Below the pieces are notes generated by a model. The model did not search any database, had not been told where the DNA came from, and was given only the letters and a program-made list of their open reading frames with translations. This document shows, piece after piece, positions 23,695 through 34,116 of a DNA stretch of 64,000 nucleotides. How positions within the stretch are numbered: the stretch's first letter is position 1; the number at the start of each line of letters is the position of its first letter. Source of the DNA: Basidiobolus meristosporus CBS 931.73 (lineage: Eukaryota > Basidiobolomycota > Basidiobolomycetes > Basidiobolales > Basidiobolaceae); NCBI GenBank assembly GCA_002104905.1, contig MCFE01000018.1, positions 182,066-246,065 on the forward strand, in the 5' to 3' direction. A program made the position numbers and the translations under genes.

Positions 23695-24741
23695 TCACTG
23701 TAGGGAGTATGGTACAGTAGTCTCTTGCTTTATCCCATGAATTTTGCAGAAGTGGATGAAGAGTTTTGATGTATATTCTCCACCATTGTCAGAGCATATT
23801 TTCTTGATTTTTTCACCAGTTTCTCTCTCTGCCATGGCTTTGAACTCCCTGAACTTAGACAGAGCTTCTGCCTTTCTCTCCATGAAGTAGACCCATGTGT
23901 ATCTTGTATAATCATCAATAAAAGTGATTAAGTACTTCATCCCACCTAAGGATAAATTTTGCATAGGTCCACACAGATCTGAGTGAATTAGATCTATTTT
24001 TTTCTTAGTTTTGATTAGCCCAGGGCTCTGGAACAATTGTCTGGCTTGTTTCCCATATATGCAGGCTTCACAGTGCTCCAAATTTGCTGGGGGATTAATT
24101 TTTACTTCAGAAATTAGCTGATCTTTGATCATTTTGTGCAAGTAATCAAAATTGATGTGCCCAAATCTCCTGTGCCAAAGCATTGGTGTTTCTTCATTTA
24201 AGTTACTTATATTGGCTTCCAGATATGATGGTCTATAAGTCAACCTGTTTAGATTCTGATCTCTGATGCCCAAAGCAATATTGGCACCATTTTGATCAGT
24301 GATCCTGCATCCAGAATTGTCAAAACTGAAACTGAGTCCATCTGCTATGGCCTTGCTTACAGATAGTAGGTTCTTGGCTATTTCTGGTACATAGAGTACT
24401 TCTATAAAGGTCAGTGTGTAGCTTCCTTCACTGCTTCTAAGGTTAACTTGGTTAGTTCCTTCTCCCACTGCATCAAGTGTTCTATTGTCAACCATGAAAA
24501 CCTTCTTAATTGGAATTTCTTGATATTGGGTAAAAAGTTATTTTTGGTGTGTAAAGTGTTGAGATGTTCCAGAGTCAATATTCCATGTCTGAGAATCCTT
24601 GTTTGTGGTCATATTTAGTGCAGATATGAATAGCCTATCTTCAGTTGTTGCAGCATTTCCATATTTAGTCTTCTTTTGCTGATATCTCTCTTTATGAGAC
24701 ACCGGTCTGATGTGTGTCCTTTCCTTTTGCAGTAGTGACAA
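23695..24741 (-). pseudogene. pol: copia protease and integrase N-terminal half
   Basis: 24610-24540 holds the aspartic protease active site in WNIDSGTSQHFTH (the usual form is LDSGASxH). A stop at ~24537 precedes a 266-codon open frame, 24495-23695. That frame carries the pre-integrase HHCC motif (LWHRRFGHINFDYL...CEACIYGK), the first integrase Asp in HSDLCGPM and the second in CSDNGGEY, and ends at VPYSLQ where copy 1 continues with PQQNGVAE. Much better preserved than any pol part of copy 1. Confidence 0.88.
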
Positions 24742-25160
24742 AACAGGTTGCTGTTGCCTTTGAAGGGTCTTGGGTACCTCCTTTGTTGGTTATCATTGCT
24801 TATTAAAGAATTTTCTTCTTCCTTAGCAACTGAACATGACTGGTAGGTGTCTTCTAATGCCTTCCAGGCATTCTCTGCTGTTTTTGTTCTTGAGCATTGA
24901 ATCAACAATTTGTCCTTGACATTAAGGCAAATGCAGTTGAAGGCACTTTGTTCCTTCTTCTGGTACATTAAGGCTTCCTCTCCCACATTTTTAGGAGGGC
25001 ACTCTTCTCCCATGACAATATCCCAAAGGCCTCTTTCTTGTGGCAGTATCTTCATCTTCACTTTCTACACTTGGTAGTTAGATCCATCCAACTTTTCAGC
25101 AGAGGGAAAAATTCCAGTAATAGCAGTGGTAGACTTTGCAGAGAGTGACAGCTTGGGGCT
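24742..25160 (-). pseudogene. gag: copia gag with internal deletion
   Basis: Starts MSPKLSLSAK next to the 5' LTR. An in-frame stop replaces the Trp in the SNYQVWK segment. The frame from ~25061 runs through MGEECPPKNVGEEAL and CSRTKTAENAWKALE, then jumps from the TYQSCSVA segment to KEEENSLI, losing the second half of the UBN2 domain. The zinc knuckle CHYCKRKGHTSDRC is intact at ~24745-24705. Confidence 0.85.
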
Positions 25161-25167
25161 CATAACC

Positions 25168-25515
25168 TGTTGTAAGAGTCTTGGAGATGTTGGAAGTGAT
25201 TGGGAGGACAAGTAGATTATGTGGTTTTCACTTAATGATTTATTGAATGTAAAGTAGTATTTATACTTTTACCTGATCTTGGCATAACAAATACAAAGAA
25301 TAGGCTAAGGAAGGTCCCAAGTGCATGTGTGCAAAGTTTGGGGCTGTTTGGACAACTGTGAGAATTTCATGTTCTGGGTACCTGGTATTTTGGTGAAAAT
25401 ATTCCAAGTAAATACCAACAAGGAATTTGGTCAGTATTCTCTAGGATTTGAAGGTAATGATCTATGTGACTAAGTCAGGTGAGTATCAAGGTGGAAATCA
25501 CAAATTTTTACTACA
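25168..25515 (-). repeat. 5' LTR of copia copy 2
   Basis: 348 bp, TGTTGTAAGAG...TTTACTACA on the plus strand. One change in the terminal repeat (ACTACA for ACAACA). Immediately followed by the GTGTT target duplication. Confidence 0.95.
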
Positions 25516-26080
25516 GTGTTCACATTTAGCATTGCATTGGACTCAGCCAAGGGCCATATCAATGCATCATGTTGTGCCTGTACTTGCCATACCCCCTGAC
25601 CACTAGCAAGTTTCCCCTGGTGGACTGACTGACAAAGACCCGCTGCAAGTGCCCCCATTATAGGAACCTAAGGCAAGTAAAAGAACAAGTCAGTGTACAA
25701 CACTTCAGGCTGGTTCTGTAACATCATCTGGAGCAATTCAGTGCAGCCAAGCTGCAGTACTGCACTCATCAACTAGTATGTGGTGTGGTAGTAATATTGG
25801 AACTAGCTGGATGCCACTGTACTGCCAGAATAATTCCAACAAAAGTCTGCATAGAGGATGTCAAAACAACATCAGGTTTCTAGCCATATAAGGCAATTGG
25901 ATGTATTGCTGGTTAGGTTGTCTCAAATCAATGCAGAATGTATTTAGACTGTCAAAATACCATGCAATTCTTGCCAAATGACAATTTGAACTCTGTCAGG
26001 TTTTTGACTTTATTTGGCTCTAAAATCAGCAAAACACCACCACAATCCCACAATAAGATTGTGTTGAATACTAATACTGT
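25516..26080 (+). other. Continuation of the older sequence split by the copia insertions
   Basis: Once the two copia insertions are removed this follows 21520-21624. It contains no long open frame and no recognised motif. The end near 26050-26085 runs into an old copia fragment. Confidence 0.4.
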
Positions 26081-26084
26081 AAAT

Positions 26085-26240
26085 TGGCAGCTACCCCAAT
26101 GGAGACAAACCTAAACTTGGTCAACAGTCAATCAAATCAACCAAGCTTGGTGCAATCTGCATGCCCAGAGTTACCTTATCAATTTACGGTAGGAAGTAAG
26201 GTGTAAATTATGCTTGGAACATGTTTAGATACCTCATATT
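26085..26240 (+). pseudogene. copia RT fragment, plus strand
   Basis: Reads LAATPMETNLNLVNSQSNQ, matching PAATPMETNLNLVKTQPNQ of copy 1 (18270-18330), then PELPYQFTVGSK and IMLGTCLDTSY. Opposite in orientation to the gag/LTR remnant beside it, so the two do not form one element. Confidence 0.85.
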
Positions 26241-26269
26241 TGATAAGTGTATTCCAATGCCATGTATTC

Positions 26270-26557
26270 TTGCCATTTTTGCTCTTGAGGATTGAACTAG
26301 CCATTTGTCTATAACACTAAGGCAAATACAGTTCTAGGTGCTTTACTCTATCTTCTGAATCTATAAAGCATCTTCTCCTATATTCTTAGGAGGGCATTCT
26401 TCTTCTGTAATGATATTCCAAGGGCCCTTTTCTATCATAGCATCTTCATCTTCACCTTTCAGACTTGGTAGGTAGATCCATCCTGCTTTTAAGCAGAGGG
26501 AATGTTCAGTAATAGTGCAGTAGCCATTCCAGAGGGTGGCAGCTTGCAGCTTATAGC
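26270..26557 (-). pseudogene. gag: copia gag remnant
   Basis: Minus strand, next to the LTR: degenerate KLQAATLWNG (for KLSLSAM), AGWIYLPSLKGEDEDAM and EECPPKNIGEDAL (for EECPPKNVGEEAL). Frameshifted, and ends at ~26270. Confidence 0.8.
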
Positions 26558-26905
26558 AGTTGTAATAGTCTTGAAGATATTGGAAGTAATTGGGGGAACA
26601 ATGGATTATTTGATTTTCACTTAATGATCTATTCAATGTAGAAGTAGTATTTATACTTTTACATGGTTTTGGCAAGACAAATACGTAGAATAGGTTAGAA
26701 GGGTCCTAAGAGCATGTGTGCAAGGTTTGGGGCAGTTTCAGCAACTTTGAAAATTCTCTTGTCTTTAGGTACCTGATATTTAATGAAACGACTCGAAGTA
26801 AATCCCGAAAAGGAATTTTGGTCAGAATTCTCCAAGATTTGTAGGTAATAATTTAATTGATCAAGTTGGGTGAATATTTGGGTGCAATTACGAATTTACA
26901 CAACA
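26558..26905 (-). repeat. Old copia LTR
   Basis: Minus-orientation LTR, about 348 bp, ending '...tttacacaaca' on the plus strand. More diverged than those of copies 1 and 2 and without a clean target duplication. RdRP pseudogene sequence starts directly after it. Confidence 0.85.
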
Positions 26906-28240
26906 TAAGCAACTAATGGATTTGATAAATCATTCCAAATATTCTACACTCTGGTCATAGTGACGCTCACGACCCATCATGCCGTCATCTGTTGACACGT
27001 AGCCATACTACCAAGTAGATATTGTTGTTCAGACTTCACGTTTTAGCGGACTACCCAATTTGTAGATATAACCAAGAGGGCCAGGAATATACATGTCGAG
27101 ATGCGTGATATAATGTCACCAACAGTAATGTAATTGGCATTCAGATATGGTGTAAAGCATAATTAATCAGCGATTTAGGGTACGTTTCTGTGGCTAGTTG
27201 AAAAAATACTCTTGATCAGTTCCATTATTGCAATATTACATCTATGCTACTGCCGTGGAATTAGCACTATCCTAATCACGTTGCCATCAGCGATATGCAT
27301 AAGTATATTGGCACTCACGAAAACCTAGCAATATGTCAAGTGTGCACCCTTCCAACCATTCCTTCGCATTGTTAGGACTGCATGCCGATTCAAGTCGTTA
27401 CCTTTCTCAGATGTGTGATGAGAGTTATTAGAGGGATCTGTACGGTTCTATCAGTGCTATCAATAATCAGATAGGAATTGACGATATGCAGATGGAATAT
27501 ATGCTCGGATGTACCTGAATTGGGTGGATTCTCTCATGTTCATAACTGGCTTATCGCAGTAAATCGGCCACTCAGTGGATCGAGATTGATGAAGCATCCG
27601 ATTAGTGATGATTCGCGTTGACCTCTACATTGGGAACAAATGACATGTGATGCTCAGTGATGTGAATGCGGGAATGGGCATAGAGGCTTGGAGCAAAGTG
27701 GCTAACTCTGGACTATTACCAATAACTGTCGATTATGACCCTGGAACAATAATGCTATACGCAAGGAGGGGATAAATCATTACCGAAGATGCAGCATAAA
27801 AGGCAGACTATGGTATGACAAACCGCACGCCTAGTTTCACTCTACAAAAAGCCCGCCGTTAGACTGAATATTCCGTGTGCAGCTATTCTGCTTGGCAAAC
27901 CTCCATCCGGAGGTAACTCCTGTACAAGTGCCGGTGTTGTTCACATGAAATCCCAAGCGTGTCATGTTGAATTCGAACCTGAGGTCACCTGCGTCAAGGC
28001 GAAGTATATTTCTTGTCACGTTTAGAGTACATGTAAAGAATAAAACGTTTATCGAGGGTGAATATTATTTGATTGTATGATTTGTTTTTAGTTTAATAGT
28101 TATGAATGGGCACTATCTCTCCAGGAAGGCAGACGGAAATGTTAGCGTAATTATGTTGCTAGTATAGTAGCTTAACATGGATTTGATGTTGCACTATATA
28201 TAATTGAATAGCATTGAAAAATGAAGTAAATATTACTAAA
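26906..28240 (-). pseudogene. RdRP pseudogene 8 (catalytic and C-terminal parts)
   Basis: Same relic type as 3660-5400. The catalytic part is at 28060-27540; on the minus strand a frame (28019-27837) reads LDAGDLRFEFNMTRLGFHVN and later IQSNGGLFVE, which I align with HPGDMHMVEAVDCPKLHGLVN and CNGGDLDGD of the intact enzyme. The C-terminal part runs to the LTR at 26905. Stops throughout. Confidence 0.65.
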
Positions 28241-28790
28241 ATGAGTTATCAACTTGCGAATAAAATCTACACATGTCACTCACCTTAAAATTGAAGCCGC
28301 CCATGGTTTGGCATTATGTATGCCAGACTTTTGCTGATTTAAGTACATATCAGGTCCAAGTAGTTGTGACAAATCACCCCAGATGTCAAGTACTTCATAT
28401 CCACAGCAAGGTAGTGCGAATTATTGTATTTGGAGTATCACAACAAATTTATCCCGAGAACAATGCAAAAATAAAAGTTCCAGGTATCACACAATTCATG
28501 TACTTGTCTAACTACTGTATGTGTGCTACTTATGAAGAGAGGTTCATCACACTCAAATTTGGCCTAACTGGATACATAATCAACTCCGATCTCGGTAACC
28601 ACTAAAATATCTGATTGGTTGGGAATGACAATTCTGGATTTCTGTTCAAAACTGCTAACCACGACCCAGAACCATAATATCACAGCGCATGATCCAAAAG
28701 ACGACAAATGAAAATTCGATACCGAACTTGCTAGCCCCTGAGTAAAGATTCTAGTCAGCGACAACCCTGAAATAATAGGTCTGCGCTACA
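28240..28790. other. Unclassified segment with a 110-codon plus-strand frame
   Basis: The first ~130 bp match 5380-5510 (centre of palindrome P1). A plus frame at 28273-28605 (VCQTFADLSTYQVQVVVTNH..., VSQQIYPENNAKIKVPGI) follows, without a recognisable domain. 28620-28780 resembles 53235-53395. No gene is called. Confidence 0.35.
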
Positions 28791-29710
28791 TAAATCTATT
28801 GCCAGGAGGGGATAAATCATTACCAAAGATGCAGTATAAAAGGCAGGCTATTGCATGACAAACATCAAGCCTAGTTTCACTCTACAAAAAGCCCGCCGTT
28901 AGACTGAATATTCCGTTTGCAGCTATTCTGCTTGGTAGCCTTCCATCCGTAGTTCATTACTGAACCAGTGCCGGTGTAGCTCGCATGAACTTCCAAGCGT
29001 GTCATGTTGAGTCCGAACCTCAGGTTTCCAGCATCAAGAGGAAGTATGTTTGGTGTAACGACTAGAGTACCTGTAAAGAATAAAACGTTTTTCGAGGGTG
29101 AATCTTATTTGGATGAATGATATGGGTTGGGTTGAATAGTAACGAATTGACACTTACTCCTATAGAGAGTAGGAATCATTTTTATCGGTTAAGTCTAGTT
29201 TGTTATCTTGTTATGAGTTTTACCTTGGGCTATATATATAATGGATCCTATTGATAGAAATGAAGTGAATTTTGGATCTTTATACGTATTTTTAAGCTAC
29301 TAAATCCACAAATCTTTAGTCTGTCCAGCAGACCTGATAGCAGTTGGGCAGTTCGGACCTCCTCCAAGTCAATGCGTGCTGAACTGAGACCTCTTTGGCC
29401 TTTGGCGTCAGCGAAAAAGTGACGCTCTTGTATCCACCAAAGCACAACTGAAATGCACCGGGTACAATCAATGCTATTACATTTAATGGTGATTTCTGTA
29501 GGGAACGCCATCACAATCTGACTGGCTCCAGTTCCAATCCCATTGCGACTATATGAAATGTCCATGAGATCTTCCACTTCAACGTTGTGCAGTATTTTAA
29601 ATATTCGTTGGCTGGATATACAAAGGCCCATATTTATGGTATAATAGATGCCGTAGTCGATATTGCTAAAATCACTCATTAATGCAGGAATGAAAAATAC
29701 ATTGGTCATC
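28790..29710 (-). pseudogene. RdRP pseudogene 9 (mid domain joined to catalytic fragment)
   Basis: A 153-codon minus frame (29709-29248) is the longest open remnant of the mid domain: ALMSDFSNIDYGIYYTINMG, LCISSQRIFKILHNVEVEDL, then IGTGASQIVMAFPTEITI, collinear with DFSDIGNIAKRATTMGLCLS and GVGQIALSLAAEIS of the intact RdRP. It then passes into the catalytic relic at 29230-28800. The mid-domain frame is open, but the rest is full of stops, so I call it a pseudogene. Confidence 0.7.
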
Positions 29711-29889
29711 TCCTACAATAAAACCTCTCCGGAATTCAGAATTACGAATGACTTGTCCCGACCATTAGAAATTCGTATCTACATCCTGCAACTGACTAAG
29801 TTTCATTATATCAACCAAATTATACTTACTGCGTAACGTCAAACCAATGCAATAAACATATGCTATGCTACTATACTTGAGTTGTCTGA

Positions 29890-30900
29890 GCTAAACGTTT
29901 CCTACTCTCTATAGGAGTGAGTGTCAATTCATTAATATTCAACCCAACCCATATCATTCATCCAAATAAGATTCACCCTCGAAAAACGTTTTATTCTTTA
30001 CAGGTACTCTAGTCGTTACACCAAACATAGTTGAACTAGACGCTGGAAACCTGAGGTTCGGATTCAACATGACATGCTTGGAAGTTCGTGTGAGCTGCAC
30101 CGGCACTGGTTCAGTAATGAACTACGGATGGAAGGCTACCAAGCAGAATAGCTGCAAACGGAATATTCAGTCTAACGGCGGGCTTTTTGTAGAGTGAAAC
30201 TAGGCGTGCGGTTTGTCATGCAATAGACTACCTTTTATACTGCATCTTTGGTAATGATTTATCCCCTCCTTGCGTATGGCATTATTGTTCCGGGGTCATG
30301 ATCGATAGTTATTGGTAACAATGCAGAGTCAGTCACTTTTCTCCAAGCCTCTATATCCATTCCCACATTGGCATCACTGGGCCTTACATGACATTTGTTC
30401 CCTACTTAGAAGTCAATTGGAATCGGTACCAATCGGATGCTTCATCAATCTAGATCCACCATGTGGCTAAATCTGGGAGATAAGTCATTTTTGAAAATAA
30501 GATCCACCTTGTTCAGGTATATCTGAGCATATATTCGCCTGCACACGCCGTAATCGGCCTTTTATGCTGTATCTTTGGCTATGATTTACCCACGTCTTGC
30601 ATATAGCATTATCAACCCGATAGCTTATGGCCAACAGCCATTGATAGTAATGCAGAGTCAGCCACTTTGCTCCAGGCCTCTATATCTATTGCAACATTCA
30701 CATCGTTGAACCTCACATGTTATTTGCTCCCAACATAGAGGTCAATGTGAATCAGCACCAATCGGATCCTTAGGCAATCTCGATCTACCGAGTGGCTGAT
30801 CCATTGAGATAAGCAAATGATCAAAAGAGTATTCACCCAATTCAGGTATATCCGGGCATATATTTACTTGCACCTCATCTATTTCCATCTGAATACATCT
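29890..30900 (+). pseudogene. RdRP pseudogenes 10 and 11 (two catalytic fragments, plus strand)
   Basis: 29900-30500 is the reverse-complement partner of 28800-29170 (same 'gcagctattctgcttgg' variant), forming inverted repeat P3 around the mid domain of pseudogene 9. From 30545 a second, separate copy of the same catalytic region starts again with 'ccttttatgctgtatctttgg', so part of the unit is tandemly repeated. Confidence 0.6.
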
Positions 30901-32380
30901 TTTACCGACAAAACCGTACTTATCCCTTTAAGGCTTTATCCTCACACATGGGTAATGAGGGTTATTAAAGAACTCCCAATCAATCAGTCGTATTGTTTGT
31001 ATTACGTAGGGGATAAAGTTTATATTTTGACCGTGATACTAGAATTCAGTTGGTAATTATTTTATTGAATCCGATCAAGGTCAAGTTATTCTTAATAGGT
31101 ATGAAGCGTAAAATCTATGCAGTGCAATTCCGAAGTACCTCTGGGCTAGTGATTATTTTTTATTGGCATTAATAAAAGATGCGCAATGGATTCACTGATG
31201 ACATTTCGATTTCATTCTGGCTCAGGCGACAGCATTTCATGAAGGTATAGTAATTCAGGTAACAGTATAAGCCATTGCTTGAGTTTTGTTTGCGATATTC
31301 TAGTACCTAGTATACCAGTTACGCATCTCATTGACCTTGTACCTAAATTCATGCCTAAACATCCCTTAAATGGAAAGTACATATGGTCAAAGAATCCGTA
31401 TCAAGCAGAAATTACTGAGTCTCACATGATGATGATGAATATGGATTCTCTGAAAAGCTTTTATTCGTTCTATACTTGATCCAACAGCGATAAGTCAATA
31501 ACACTCTGGATACCTGCGTGTCCTTAGATCAGAGGAGCGATGATAAAAGGATTGCGGCCCTGAATTGTGCGACAGCTTGAAGCGGAGTGTGATAGACATC
31601 ACGCAGATGAACGGTAAGCAACGGATTCAGCCATTCGGAGATGTTATGAAGAGAGGTGAAATGCTTGGTCAACTAGAAAGCGGCAGCCTTCTACTTATAA
31701 TCTCTCCTGATCCCTGACCAGCTTCCATCCCTGCCCCAGAGTTCTCTGATTGACTCGAGATACTCTTCATTGGCTATCATAGGATACACAGAGTGTTCTA
31801 CGATGCACTGCGGTATCGAGCTATGGATCCAATGCACTGTCCTGAGAAGTCATCAGGTCGCCACTTCCGGTATATATGGTGACAGGATGAAATGACTCTG
31901 CCAATGATACCTACCCAAGCAGGACATGCCTCAGGATTAAAATCAAGGAGTGATCAGCATTGTACCAGCTTGAAACACTTTCAATCATCAACATTGCAGA
32001 AACGAGCAACCCATTGTCTATGTGTGAGTCATTGCCACTCTATTGCGTGTAAAGAATCAGTTGCCTGAGAATCGGGACCCTGTGTAAACATGCCGATTTG
32101 CTGAGCTATCTGGTGGTGTAAATATCTTGTTGGACTGTAGGATTCAAAGGTAGTCGATTTATTCTTATGTACCTTTGAATGCCAAGTATATTTATAAATT
32201 TGGATATCAATTGTACGTGCCGAGGAGCTGAGCACAACATAGTTCCAACAATTAGGTATAGTTAATATAGATACCTAATTGAGTGGGAGTATTGCTAACA
32301 TTGTGATTACACCTAAATATTCCATTAAACTGTTGACTAATATCATTAAATGTAAAATTCTATTTAGCCTATTGCTTGCA
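30900..32380 (+). repeat. Unclassified block U, single P2-type arm and copia relic (copy 3)
   Basis: Diverged third copy of 6340-8300 in direct orientation: block U (30900-31480), one P2-type arm (31480-31940) and then the copia 3'-end relic and LTR (31950-32350, with TTGAGTGGGAG in the polypurine position). There is no second arm here; the J-protein gene follows. This may be the arrangement before the arm was duplicated into a palindrome. Confidence 0.65.
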
Positions 32381-32405
32381 TCCACAAGCATATTATGATT
32401 ATGGT

Positions 32406-32411
32406 TTTATT
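32406..32411 (-). terminator. Poly(A) signal of the first J-domain gene
   Basis: AATAAA on the minus strand, 38 nt after the stop codon at 32449. Confidence 0.6.
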
Positions 32412-32448
32412 TGCTATCACAGTTTGAGTCGAGGAATTCTCATTTTGA

Positions 32449-33474
32449 TCAAGAAGCTTCAGCTGATTCATTTGCTTCTTGCTGTGAAATCTTTGCATAA
32501 ATCGAGTTATAGCATTTGTTATAGTCGTTATCCTTCAACAGCGTATAATTCACTGCAACATGTTTCATCTTCTCGCATAACTGAGAGCAGGAGTTCCCTT
32601 CCTGGAATGGCTTAAATGCAGAGCGATATGCTGTGTTGACTTCCTGAGCAAGTGTTAGGTTGAGCCTACAAAGGGATGCCAGCGGTTTCTTTATGTTGTG
32701 GTCACTCTTTTGCTTTAGAGCTAGACCAATCTGAGTTAGGCAAACAAACAAGGATGTCGCTACTTGATGTAGTATAGAAATAAGCTCTGCTGTGGTTCTG
32801 TGCGGAAAGAGTACTCCGAATAATTTGTGGGTAAAGGAGTTTTGGGGATTAAAGAGCAGAAGGAGTTCTATTGAGCCCATTATAGTCCAGGCCATATATC
32901 GCCAATATGTGCCAAATTGGTTGAGTCCTAGTATTTGAAGCGCTACAAGTACTACACCAGTCCCGAAATAAGTCGCGGTTAATGAAGGGAAGGTCGTGCT
33001 CAAGTAATCCCGGATAGTGACGCATTTGTTGCATTTGACGTATGATTTACCCAGGTTGTTATATGCAACACGTTTGATAGGATCGTTCAATGTTTCAAAT
33101 GCTTGTCGTAACGTAATAAACATCTCCTGGGCCTCCTCGGTAGCATTCTTGTCTGGGTGATACTTCAAAGACAGAAGGCGAAAGTTGCGTTTAAGCACCT
33201 TTGGTTGAAAATTGTACTGATCAACATCAAGTAGTTGATAGTAATTTTGCGGAACACTTCTCTCAGCGTCCCAAACAGTATAGAGAAAGTACATGGTGGT
33301 AATGAGAACGAATATCCTTTTGTAATCACGTCCATGCTTTTCGTTGCCGTGTGTAGGTATATGTGTCGTGTCATGAAAATAACGGAATTTGTAATACAGA
33401 AATTGAACTACACTAGTACTTAACCCTGGAATAAATGCCCAATAGACTACCTTGGCCAAGTAATGGTATAACAT
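32449..33474 (-). CDS. Membrane-anchored J-domain (DnaJ/Hsp40) co-chaperone, probably ER
   Basis: 341 aa, uninterrupted, ATG at 33474. J-domain proteins stimulate the ATPase of Hsp70 partners. The J domain lies at about residues 77-143: NYYQLLDVDQYNFQP at the start, then the invariant HPD in LSLKYHPDKNATEEA, then LRQAFETLNDPIKRVAYNNLG. Hydrophobic segments lie near the N terminus (VVYWAFIPGLSTSVVQFLYY), just before the J domain (IFVLITTMYFLYTVW), and twice after it (YFGTGVVLVALQILGL; YMAWTIMGSIELLLLF). A CNKC pair follows the J domain. Fungal membrane-associated J proteins have this TM-J-TM layout, and an ER-membrane role in folding or translocation is inferred from that family. The next gene upstream on the same strand is a diverged paralogue. 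TATA-like TATAAA lies ~80 bp upstream (33552-33557, minus). Alternative: a mitochondrial or nuclear-envelope J protein. Confidence 0.88.
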   Translation of the reverse strand: MLYHYLAKVVYWAFIPGLSTSVVQFLYYKFRYFHDTTHIPTHGNEKHGRDYKRIFVLITTMYFLYTVWDAERSVPQNYYQLLDVDQYNFQPKVLKRNFRLLSLKYHPDKNATEEAQEMFITLRQAFETLNDPIKRVAYNNLGKSYVKCNKCVTIRDYLSTTFPSLTATYFGTGVVLVALQILGLNQFGTYWRYMAWTIMGSIELLLLFNPQNSFTHKLFGVLFPHRTTAELISILHQVATSLFVCLTQIGLALKQKSDHNIKKPLASLCRLNLTLAQEVNTAYRSAFKPFQEGNSCSQLCEKMKHVAVNYTLLKDNDYNKCYNSIYAKISQQEANESAEAS

Positions 33475-34116
33475 GAAAATTAAGTAACAAGAGAACAGAG
33501 AATGATCGAAGAACCCACTTCGACTTTTTACTATTGCTATTGAGTATCTACTTTATAATAATTGAAGAGGTGCCCAACTAATCAACAATGGTCATTTTTG
33601 CCACATTTTACCCGTATCTAGATTTGATATTGTTGTAAAGATAGATGAGAATCTGGACCTTCGAGAGCTTTCAACTTATACAAATGGTAGGTTCTTTTGC
33701 ACGTGTATTATTGATAAACAAGTTACTAGCGCTGACACTATCTCAATAGAATTCGGAAAAGTCAATTCTATCAAGGTTATGGTAATCAGATACCAGTTGG
33801 CAATTTGCCCAGCTAATAGTCGCCTGATATATTTTATCGCTACTTAAATGGCGATTTTTGATAAGTACTATACTTACATATATACAAACCCCGTAAAAAA
33901 AATGCAACTTTTCCGAATGGCCTATGAAATTGACGTGGCATATTTTGCTTCATAACAAATCTGATCAGAGAAAATATAACCAGAGTTGCCTGGTAGAGAG
34001 ATTTAGTTTATTCTGTGATTGGATCAAGACTTCAAACAATGATCATTTGAATCCTACTTGTAGCATACACACTCAATGCAGATAAAACGGTCTATATGAA
34101 AAATCACTAAACATTC
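33475..34116. other. Intergenic region between the two J-protein genes
   Basis: 642 bp. Holds TATAAA (33552-33557, minus) for the downstream gene and AATAAA (34012-34007, minus) ~105 nt after the stop of the upstream gene. No repeat element or further open frame recognised; it is one of the few repeat-free stretches of the window. Confidence 0.5.

Larger units (their letters stand above)
21625..25515 (-). mobile_element. Ty1/copia LTR retrotransposon, defective copy 2
   Basis: Complete from LTR to LTR, minus strand, flanked by the 5-bp duplication GTGTT (21620-21624 and 25516-25520). Keeps gag, protease and nearly all of integrase, but the RT core is deleted: at ~22585 the post-RT SQHNQN region joins directly to the KLKKSLYG region, removing the YVDD box. 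A second deletion removes part of gag. The LTRs are nearly identical, so the insertion is recent. Its losses are complementary to those of copy 1. Confidence 0.95.
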
